This document shows, one piece after another, positions 27,834 through 33,528 of a DNA stretch of 33,528 nucleotides (position 1 is its first letter; the number at the start of each line of letters is the position of its first letter). Below the pieces are notes generated by a model. It was not told the origin of the DNA, ran no database searches, and saw only the letters and a program-made list of their open reading frames with translations. This stretch comes from Rubripirellula sp. (GTDB taxonomy: Bacteria; Planctomycetota; Planctomycetia; Pirellulales; Pirellulaceae). Where the stretch lies: assembly GCA_012270385.1 (NCBI GenBank), contig JAAXIK010000387.1, forward strand, positions 1 to 33,528, written 5' to 3'. A program made the position numbers and the translations under genes.

Positions 27834-28173
27834 TTAAGCGGTCTTTTCCAATTCATGTGGTTCTCAAAGCCTGATCAGGGTAACGCAGGATCATCTTCGC
27901 TGCTGACATTGTTAAGTAAACTGTCGGTACGCGATAGGTGAATACGGTCAACCTCGACTCATTGCGGTCAACCTCTCCTCAGTCGTTACCTATCGAGTGA
28001 GATTGCCACTCGTTTTTCCATGATAGACCGAAATATTACGAGGATGTGTTGGATTGAAGCCTATCCCATGAAAACATCTCTTGACCGCTCGAGCTTGATT
28101 TCGTTATCTCCAACCGATCCAGTTAGGTTAGTGTGATTCACAAGCTTTTTGCACCCAATCACGGCGCAGTATC
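27834..28173. other. 340-base divergent intergenic region with palindrome, direct repeats and flanking inverted repeat
   Basis: No gene is supported here. Elements: a perfect 10-bp palindrome CCTGATCAGG (27870-27879), 37 bases upstream of the DUF6677 start; two direct repeats CGGTCAACCTC at 27945-27955 and 27965-27975, exactly 20 bases apart (16 of 20 positions match when the whole unit is compared); and an inverted repeat CGATAGGT (27932-27939) / ACCTATCG (27988-27995) that encloses them. A 20-base period places the repeats on one DNA face, as expected for a regulator binding site. No clear promoter boxes were found for either gene. Confidence 0.5.
27931..27995. repeat. Pair of 20-base direct repeats enclosed by an inverted repeat
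   Basis: The direct repeat core CGGTCAACCTC occurs twice with a 20-base period. The flanking arms CGATAGGT and ACCTATCG are perfect reverse complements and can extend to 10 pairs with one G-T wobble. On the minus strand the core reads GAGGTTGACCG. This could be an operator for DUF6677 and/or the lipoprotein gene, or a structured transcript; the sequence alone does not decide. Confidence 0.5.
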
Positions 28174-28764
28174 ATGTTTCGCTTTTTCCCGATCGTTCTC
28201 TGTTCGCTGCCACTCTTTGTCGGATGTGGAAATGATAGTGAGCCGATGGCAAATCGATCCGCCATCTCCTCGAGTGAAAAGAAAGAATCTCAGGCATTGG
28301 TGAATAGCCCCACTGATGTCGTGAGTCAGTTTCTTGATGAAGTGCGAAGGGGTGGAGAGGATTCCTTGGCCCAGAGCCTGCTGACGAGGAAAGCTCAGTC
28401 GGAATTACAGCGAATCGGACAAACCGTGCAGCCCATCGGTTCTCCGGATGCTTCGTTCCAGGTCACTCGAGCGGAATCCGTACCCAATGAGCCGGGATCG
28501 GCACTGGTTCATAGTCTTTGGATAGAACCGAATTCGACGGGTGGCAAAACAACCAATCAGGTGGTTTGGGCGGTGGAGCAGGAGGATCGCTATTGGCGAA
28601 TCTCAGGACTCGTCATTGCCGTGGAAGAGAGTCAATCGCCGGTGGTTCTGGATTTTGAAAACGGGGATATGATGGCTCAATTGCTTGCAGGTTCCCAACC
28701 CGCCAAGAAAACAGAGGCGGGGGGAACCAAGGCGGCCGCGTCCGGTTCCTCAGTGAATCGCTAG
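28174..28764 (+). CDS. Putative lipoprotein of unknown function
   Basis: 196 aa. The N-terminus MFRFFPIVLCSLPLFVGCGND is a short signal peptide with a lipobox-like LFVGC, so Cys18 is the probable lipidation site. After a polar linker, residues about 45-155 (VVSQFLDEVRRGG, LLTRKAQSELQRIG, VVWAVEQEDRYWRISGL) look like a small alpha/beta NTF2-like domain, but I cannot name the family. The C-terminus is Gly/Ala/Ser-rich. Envelope location inferred. Monocistronic on the plus strand; no clear Shine-Dalgarno. Confidence 0.7.
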   Translation: MFRFFPIVLCSLPLFVGCGNDSEPMANRSAISSSEKKESQALVNSPTDVVSQFLDEVRRGGEDSLAQSLLTRKAQSELQRIGQTVQPIGSPDASFQVTRAESVPNEPGSALVHSLWIEPNSTGGKTTNQVVWAVEQEDRYWRISGLVIAVEESQSPVVLDFENGDMMAQLLAGSQPAKKTEAGGTKAAASGSSVNR

Positions 28765-29072
28765 CTCGTTGAGTCCTATCTGATTTTTGCGACACAGAAA
28801 TTCTTTCACAGTCGTAAACCAAACGTGGTTCTCGATGTTTTGATGGGATGTCAGGCAATGATGCCGCATCATGCGGGTAAGGGCGCGTGAAAGTCCATTA
28901 GCCCTCACGGCGTCAGCAAAGATTACGACTTCTTGTTTGGATTTGTCCTCGGTGTCGCACTGGCGAAGTTGCCTTCTTGATTCAACATGCCTAGGATAGA
29001 TCCGCATGCTTTGATCAGTTGGATGATCTGAGTTCACCGAGCTGGGTTAGATACCGTCGATAAGGGTTAATA
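28765..29072. other. 308-base intergenic region, no gene supported
   Basis: The only structure I see is a perfect hairpin ATGATG-CCG-CATCAT at 28858-28872 without a T-tract. A minus-strand reading frame crosses the region but looks like chance: its product is of biased, low-similarity composition with no motif. Confidence 0.35.
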
Positions 29073-29075
29073 TTG

Positions 29076-29453
29076 ATGTCAAGTTTGCTCACGAAACACT
29101 CGTTATGGATTTTTACAAGCATTTTTGCGTTGACTATCTTGCTAGGGTCGATGGATGCTTCAGCAATGGGAAGTTCAGGCTTTTTGAAGCGAATGAAATC
29201 AAAGGATGGTTGTTGTTTGTGCAACCGTAAACATCAAGATACCGAAGAGGTTAGTGATACGGATTCAGTGAACGACCAAACTGCGGTGGAGTCGAACGCG
29301 GACGAAGTGGAGAAGATGGAGCGAGGGGGTATTTTTGCAAGATTGCGTTCTAGACGCTCTGGTAAAGCAGTGGTTATCGACGCAGAAGAAATGACTCAGA
29401 AGAGTAGCAGCGACGCACCGGTGGAAGCGATTCCACCTGCACCCAAGTCCTAA
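29076..29453 (+). CDS. Small secreted protein with a CCLC cysteine cluster (unknown)
   Basis: The ATG at 29076 is preferred to a TTG one codon earlier; AAGGG lies about 10 bases upstream. 125 aa. A signal peptide or N-terminal TM (about 9-27, SLWIFTSIFALTILLGS) is followed by a cleavage-like DASA. A short cysteine cluster KDGCCLCNRKH (about 44-54) comes next, then an acidic, Ser/Asp-rich stretch and a basic patch RLRSRRSGK. It is low-complexity and probably disordered after export. Family not recognised. It lies convergent to the sulfatase-like gene. Confidence 0.6.
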   Translation: MSSLLTKHSLWIFTSIFALTILLGSMDASAMGSSGFLKRMKSKDGCCLCNRKHQDTEEVSDTDSVNDQTAVESNADEVEKMERGGIFARLRSRRSGKAVVIDAEEMTQKSSSDAPVEAIPPAPKS

Positions 29454-29503
29454 GCGAACCCAGGGCTCACGTTTTGGTATCCAAACAAAAGCGGATGCTA
29501 TGC

Positions 29504-29535
29504 AAAACCCATCATCCCTACGTAGCGATGATGGG
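29504..29535 (-). terminator. Hairpin terminator between convergent genes (mainly for the minus-strand gene)
   Basis: A perfect 9-bp stem, CCCATCATC (29508-29516) with GATGATGGG (29527-29535), has a 10-base loop that is itself palindromic. On the minus strand it is followed by TTTT, and it starts just past the stop of the sulfatase-like gene. On the plus strand there is no T-run, so any role for the secreted-protein gene would be weaker. Confidence 0.6.
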
Positions 29536-29537
29536 CT

Positions 29538-30686
29538 TCAGTTCGGGTTCGATAAAGCGATCAACTCGTCAACGACATCGGGGCGCAGGCGAGCAACGTT
29601 GTTGTAATCGTCGGCATCGTCGGGTTTAAGGAACAGATTTTCTGCACCATCCGAGTCAATCACACAGAACCACTTAGGGCTCATTACAGCCGATGCGGTG
29701 CGAGAAGATTGAATAGGGATGACGGGAGAGCTCGATCTGGACAGAGCCCATTGTTCTGCGGTGTAGGTTGGCTCTCCTTCGACGGCGAGCGACTTCAAGA
29801 TCTCAGGTATTTGCTCACTAGAGGTCAGGTGGGGAATCCTCAGAGTGGCTTCACTTCCGATCAACAAAGGAAGGTGGATGTCACCGCTTCTTAGATTTTC
29901 TGGTTCGGTGCCAAATTCACCGCCCTGCCCCAACCGGAATCCACTGGTTCCTAAAAAGACAATCTGAGCATCCATTTGCTCCGCTTCTTCCAACAGATAA
30001 TCCATCATCATATCAATGAGCCCGACTTGTGAACCGTAGCGATCTATCCATTGTGGAATCAGATCGGGATCATCTTCAGGTGTAATTTGGAAGCTAGGTG
30101 GGATAACCAACTTCGAACAAACTTCGTTCGAATATTCCACCTCGTTGGCATCATTTGCTTCTTGATTTGACTCGAGTTCAATCGGTTCTTCTAGGTATTC
30201 GAATTCGGTGACCGATTCCATAGGTTTTATCGGAGCATCCCAGCAGCGTGTGAGGAAGCTACTGTGAATCCAGATTGCTCCCATGGCTTCCGGTTGCCTG
30301 ATGCGATCGATTGCCGTAGCAACTAGCTGACCAAATCGTGTTTGAAATGCTTCTTCCTCTGCGACTTGGTTCTCTTGGACGGATTCAAAAGGTAGCAGTG
30401 TAATTTCGTCAAAACAGTGCTCACCAAGTTCATGCAGGTCGTCATCTGAAATAAGAACCAAGGGGCCGATTGACCGAAATCGCTTTGCCCATTCCACTTG
30501 GCTCGAGGTCCAACTGGAAAAGAGGTTCCCAGGCAGATCCGTGTTCGCGGTGAGTCGGTCCCAAAGCAACCCGTTAGCAGCGATTCGATCCAGCGAAGGC
30601 GTTTGATTCCAAGAACAGCCGTAACAACTGAGTGCCTGCGGTGCGATTCCCTCAAGAGAAACGATGATCAGGGGTCGGGTGGGCAT
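29538..30686 (-). CDS. Sulfatase-fold (alkaline phosphatase superfamily) protein, apparently catalytically degenerate
   Basis: 382 aa. The N-terminus has the sulfatase framework (LIIVSLEGIAPQALSCYGCS then TPSLDRIAANGLLWDRL). However, the expected metal-binding acidic residues after the first beta-strand are replaced by L11/E12, and the formylglycine C/S-x-P-x-R signature is missing (TANTDLPGNLFSSW instead). The C-terminal metal site, normally SDHGE or SDNG, reads GTSGFRLGQGG (245-255). No signal peptide. A variable acidic stretch (about 155-190) is inserted in the middle. The fold assignment is moderately sure; the loss of catalysis is inference from these changes. It may be a binding or regulatory pseudoenzyme. 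Single gene with its own terminator. Confidence 0.75.
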   Translation of the reverse strand: MPTRPLIIVSLEGIAPQALSCYGCSWNQTPSLDRIAANGLLWDRLTANTDLPGNLFSSWTSSQVEWAKRFRSIGPLVLISDDDLHELGEHCFDEITLLPFESVQENQVAEEEAFQTRFGQLVATAIDRIRQPEAMGAIWIHSSFLTRCWDAPIKPMESVTEFEYLEEPIELESNQEANDANEVEYSNEVCSKLVIPPSFQITPEDDPDLIPQWIDRYGSQVGLIDMMMDYLLEEAEQMDAQIVFLGTSGFRLGQGGEFGTEPENLRSGDIHLPLLIGSEATLRIPHLTSSEQIPEILKSLAVEGEPTYTAEQWALSRSSSPVIPIQSSRTASAVMSPKWFCVIDSDGAENLFLKPDDADDYNNVARLRPDVVDELIALSNPN

Positions 30687-30858
30687 GACAGGCTTGGATA
30701 CACCTACAGTTACGGCTTCTGATTGTTAAAAGTGTGACGATCAAGGCTCTGCATCACGTCTCACCAAAGCAAACCCTAACTTTACATGCAAATTGTGATT
30801 CGGCATGCCTAAGCAGGCCGTGTCATAAATATCCCACCTTCATTGGAACTCTCCAAGC

Positions 30859-32286
30859 CTATTTTCTCTTGGGCTTGTAGATCTCCGTGGCGGTTCCATA
30901 GTGAACCTCACCAGCATTCATTAGGGTCTCACTGAGTGTTGGGTGAGGGTGCACGGAATCTGTAATATCGTGCACCTCACAGCCCATCTCGATTGCTAGA
31001 ACAGCTTCGGCAATGAGTTCTCCTGCACCACTTCCGACGATACCGCAGCCAACGACTCGATGACTTTCTGGGTCAACTAACCATTTGGTCAATCCATTGG
31101 TTACACCGATCGCTTGCGCGCGTCCGCTGGCAGCCCAGGGATAGACCTCCACGTCAACCTTTTTCCCAGCCTCTTTGGCTTCCGCTTCGGTCAATCCTGC
31201 CCAAGCAATTTCTGGGTCAGTGAATACTACTGCGGGAATGGCCGCCTTATCAAAGGCAGAGGATTTCCCAGCGATGACTTCAGCAGCCACTCGTCCTTCG
31301 TGCGTAGCTTTGTGCGCTAACATTGGATCACCCGCTACATCACCGATTGCAAGGATGCTTGGATCAGAAGTGCGTTGCTGTGAATCGCAGACAACGAATC
31401 CCCGGTCATTGACGACAACCTTGGTATTTTCAAGCCCAAGACCGGAGGTCACGGGGCGTCTTCCGATGCTCACCAATACACGATCATAACGTTCGTGGCC
31501 AAACTTTCCTGGACCCTCAAAGGTCACTTCAATTTGGTTATCTACTTCGGCGAGTGATCCAACTTTTGTGTTCAGGTAGATGCGACCCTCAAATAATGAA
31601 TCCATTGCTTTGGCGAGTGGCTTGACGAGATCGCGATCAGCTCCTGGCAGTAGTCCATCCATCAATTCGACTACTGTCACTTTTGATCCAAGCCGAGCGT
31701 ATACGGATCCCATCTCAAGACCGATATATCCACCACCCACTACGAGAAGGGACTCAGGAATATCTTGAAGTGCTAGTGCGCCTGTACTGTCAAGCACGCG
31801 GTCGCTGTCGATTCGAAATGCGGGTGGCATTGCTGGGACGCTGCCGGTCGCCAGGATGCAGTGATCGAAAGTGAGTTGACCGCCTTCTGGAATCGATTCG
31901 TGATCACCCTCGAGTTTGAGTGTATTGGAATCGATGAAAGATCCTCGTGCTTGAATGACCGTAACGTTTCGTCTCTTTGCAAGGTTGCCCAATCCACCGG
32001 TCAACGCGGCGATCACCTTGTCTTTTTTCGCACGGACTTTATCGATGTCAACTTGAGGCTTCCCTTCATAGCTCACGCCCCAATCTTCTCGCATCTCTTC
32101 CACTTCGCTGATTACTTTCGCGACGTGCAGAAGCGCCTTGCTGGGGATGCAACCGCGAAGCAGGCATGTACCACCGAGGCGGGATTCCGCCTCGACAACG
32201 GTCACATCGAGACCTTCATCGGCCGCGAGAAAGGCTGCGGCATAACCACCGGGACCACCACCGAGAACGACAACGGGAGCGTGCAT
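30859..32286 (-). CDS. lpdA: Dihydrolipoyl dehydrogenase
   Basis: Start at the ATG at 32286 (475 aa) rather than a TTG at 32301, since the conserved strand VVVLGGGPGGYAAA then follows directly. FAD-binding GGGPGG (9-14), redox-active disulfide C41/C46 in GGTCLLRGCIPSK, NAD-binding VVGGGYIGLEMGSVYARLG and the C-terminal catalytic HPHPTLSE (about 446-453) are all present. It is the E3 component of pyruvate and 2-oxoglutarate dehydrogenase or glycine cleavage complexes, reoxidising dihydrolipoyl groups with NAD+. No E1/E2 genes lie in the window. It follows rpsD on the minus strand across 192 bases that hold structured inverted repeats. Confidence 0.97.
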   Translation of the reverse strand: MHAPVVVLGGGPGGYAAAFLAADEGLDVTVVEAESRLGGTCLLRGCIPSKALLHVAKVISEVEEMREDWGVSYEGKPQVDIDKVRAKKDKVIAALTGGLGNLAKRRNVTVIQARGSFIDSNTLKLEGDHESIPEGGQLTFDHCILATGSVPAMPPAFRIDSDRVLDSTGALALQDIPESLLVVGGGYIGLEMGSVYARLGSKVTVVELMDGLLPGADRDLVKPLAKAMDSLFEGRIYLNTKVGSLAEVDNQIEVTFEGPGKFGHERYDRVLVSIGRRPVTSGLGLENTKVVVNDRGFVVCDSQQRTSDPSILAIGDVAGDPMLAHKATHEGRVAAEVIAGKSSAFDKAAIPAVVFTDPEIAWAGLTEAEAKEAGKKVDVEVYPWAASGRAQAIGVTNGLTKWLVDPESHRVVGCGIVGSGAGELIAEAVLAIEMGCEVHDITDSVHPHPTLSETLMNAGEVHYGTATEIYKPKRK

Positions 32287-32317
32287 GGTTCTGAGTTCCA
32301 ATCAGAGTCTTGTGTAA

Positions 32318-32373
32318 TGTATGCGGTGGACCCTGTTAAGGGCCTACCGACGCCAATCTACGAACCGCATACA
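32318..32373 (-). promoter_or_regulatory. Structured leader candidate upstream of lpdA
   Basis: A perfect 10-bp inverted repeat, TGTATGCGGT (32318-32327) with ACCGCATACA (32364-32373), encloses a second small hairpin, CCCT-GTTA-AGGG at 32331-32342. Read on the minus strand this would give a closed stem with an inner stem-loop ending about 32 bases before the lpdA start. This could be a cis-regulatory leader, part of a tandem terminator, or a small structured RNA. Confidence 0.4.
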
Positions 32374-32375
32374 AC

Positions 32376-32409
32376 CAAAGCGTCTAACCCTTCAGGGAAA
32401 GACGCTTTG
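32376..32409 (-). terminator. Strong hairpin downstream of rpsD
   Basis: A perfect 10-bp stem, CAAAGCGTCT (32376-32385) with AGACGCTTTG (32400-32409), is extended inside by CCC/GGG around a TTCA loop. It sits about 70 bases after the rpsD stop. On the minus strand the stem ends in TTTG followed by GTTGT, so the T-tract is weak. Termination or RNA stabilisation is likely but not certain. Confidence 0.45.
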
Positions 32410-32478
32410 AGCGTGCGTTCAAAAATGTCTGCTGGTATCGAAACGAAGGATCAAGCGATTTCGTTATCAAGACAGCAA

Positions 32479-33087
32479 CTACCGCGATAGGAATTCCACC
32501 ACGCTATTCGCATCCACTGGAAGACTGATATCGCTCGGCCCAGGAACACCCAGCATGGTTGCTTTGAGGTTTTCACTATCGAAGGACACCCAATCCAAAG
32601 CATCAGGGCTCGCGTTGGCGATCACACCACGATAGAGATTCTTGAGGTTTTCCTTGCCACGTACCTCGATGATATCACCCGGACGCAGTAGGTAATTTGG
32701 TTTAGTGACTTTGACCCCGTTCACTCTGAAGTGACCATGAGTAATCCCCTGACGTGACTGAGGTCGAGTTTTGGTGAACCCAACGCGTCGGACGACATTG
32801 TCAAGTCGGCGTTCGCACATCAGCAACAACAGTTCACCGGTGTTGCCAGGCTTACGACCTACCGCGTCAAAATAACGGCGAAGTTGCCGTTCACCCAAGC
32901 CGTAGTAGTGCTTGATCTTCTGCTTTTCCATCAATGCCGCACCGTAGTTACTTGGGCGACGGCCACGCACATGCATACCTGGCGGGTTTGGGCGTCGATC
33001 CAAAGCACGGGATGCTCCAGCTGTTTCGTAGATCAGGGTACCTAGACGACGGTTGATTCGGCCTTTTGGACCAGTGTATCGAGCCAT
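32479..33087 (-). CDS. rpsD: 30S ribosomal protein S4
   Basis: 202 aa, normal length. Recognised from ARYTGPKGRINRRLG, RPNPPGMHVRGRRPSNYG, KIKHYYGLGERQLRRYF, ERRLDNVVRRVGF and the S4 RNA-binding motif SRQGITHGHFRVNGVKV. It binds 16S rRNA early in small-subunit assembly and in many bacteria represses its own operon. The zinc-binding cysteines seen near the N-terminus of some S4 proteins are absent (C-minus type). ATG at 33087 with AAGGAT eight bases upstream. It is not in the usual S13-S11-S4-rpoA cluster within this window; the next gene downstream is lpdA. Confidence 0.98.
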   Translation of the reverse strand: MARYTGPKGRINRRLGTLIYETAGASRALDRRPNPPGMHVRGRRPSNYGAALMEKQKIKHYYGLGERQLRRYFDAVGRKPGNTGELLLLMCERRLDNVVRRVGFTKTRPQSRQGITHGHFRVNGVKVTKPNYLLRPGDIIEVRGKENLKNLYRGVIANASPDALDWVSFDSENLKATMLGVPGPSDISLPVDANSVVEFLSR

Positions 33088-33528
33088 TCGATTATCCTTA
33101 TCACGTTAAAACGCGGTTAGAGGCATTGTGCGGATCAGAGATCAGCACGGCGTGATCCGCGTCCAATTCAGCAACTCTCATCAACTTGAAGTTGCTAACT
33201 TGACCTTGCGGCTTACGTCAGCCGGCAAGTGGTCACGCTACTTTTCTTCTTTTGGGGGGCTCAGTCTCGCGATTTCTACCTATTTTCACAAGGGGGAACC
33301 GGCGAAGAATCAGCTGATTTGTAGGTTATCAGCAGCTTGGCCGCTCAAGGATTACGAATTTCATGCATCCCAAGGACTTTTTGAAAGTCTGAGCTTCGCA
33401 GCTCGCGTTTTTTTGGAGGCACGGGGGCGATGTGCTGAGATGCGAGTTTTCATCTTGTCGGTGATGGGCATGGTCAGTTGGGGGGTATTGCCAGAGCACG
33501 TAAAGCGAGTGTCCCAAAAGACGGTCAG
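33088..33528. other. 441-base region upstream of rpsD, no gene supported
   Basis: No convincing coding sequence. A 62-codon minus-strand frame (33329-33517) has no motif and odd composition. Two inverted repeats stand out. CTTGCGGCT (33205-33213) pairs with AGCCGGCAAG (33220-33229) with one bulge, about 120 bases upstream of rpsD and possibly in its leader. GAGCT-TCGC-AGCTC (33391-33404) is followed by GCG and seven T on the plus strand; it resembles a terminator, but no plus-strand gene feeds it here. Confidence 0.4.

Noticed and set aside
28750-29037. 95-codon minus-strand frame in the intergenic region
   Set aside because: No recognisable motif or ribosome site; composition looks like chance. 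It overlaps the end of the lipoprotein gene.
31861-32490. 209-codon plus-strand open frame opposite lpdA
   Set aside because: It lies antisense to lpdA and across the rpsD-lpdA spacer; its translation has no motif, and lpdA on the other strand is unmistakable.
33391-33414. Hairpin followed by seven T on the plus strand, like a terminator
   Set aside because: The stem is only 5 bp, three bases separate it from the T-run, and no plus-strand gene lies upstream in the window.
33329-33517. 62-codon minus-strand frame upstream of rpsD
   Set aside because: Low-complexity, cysteine- and histidine-rich chance composition, no start signal and no family resemblance.

Overview
The window looks like chromosome of a marine-type planctomycete (Planctomycetota, probably Pirellulales or a close relative). 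The evidence is family content: a DUF1549/DUF1553 protein with a PSD1 cytochrome-like domain next to a Tat-type DUF1501 protein and a formylglycine sulfatase, plus DUF6677 and DUF3467 proteins. Base composition by eye is about half G+C, Shine-Dalgarno sites are often weak, and intergenic gaps are modest. I see no insertion sequence, prophage, CRISPR array, tRNA or rRNA. The lineage is inferred from gene families, not from a marker tree.

Left part (1-9050): the tail of an unrecognised protein enters from the left edge. It is followed on the minus strand by an HD-GYP response regulator and a pair of small unknown genes. Then comes a plus-strand operon of three membrane-fusion-like proteins (3040-8395): a GAF-GAF-TM-HlyD protein, a secreted HlyD-type adaptor, and a PqqD-like/M50 protease/HlyD fusion. 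A DUF3467 gene with a strong ribosome binding site and a clear terminator closes this part. No ABC or RND pump and no outer-membrane channel lies in the window, so the operon is an export or envelope apparatus with unknown partners.

Middle (9050-14700): minus-strand LOG-family nucleotide hydrolase, NhaA Na+/H+ antiporter and a GMC oxidoreductase broken by one in-frame TAA. An AspC/TyrB-type aminotransferase follows on the plus strand.

Right-middle (14790-27833): a long minus-strand run, read in the order DUF6677 membrane protein, small two-TM protein, TrkA (also interrupted by one in-frame TAA), fused 5-oxoprolinase, PSD1/DUF1549/DUF1553, DUF1501, sulfatase. TrkA and oxoprolinase are 14 bases apart, and the DUF1549 and DUF1501 genes overlap by 4 bases.

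Right end (27834-33528): a 340-base divergent intergenic region with ordered repeats, a lipoprotein, a small secreted Cys-containing protein, a sulfatase-fold protein that has lost its catalytic residues, dihydrolipoyl dehydrogenase (lpdA) and ribosomal protein S4 (rpsD). The rpsD-lpdA gap holds two perfect 10-bp inverted repeats in tandem.

The observations most worth following up are the three-gene HlyD/M50 operon, the two otherwise intact genes each cut by a single in-frame TAA, the structured rpsD-lpdA spacer, the repeat array at 27931-27995 and the degenerate sulfatase.
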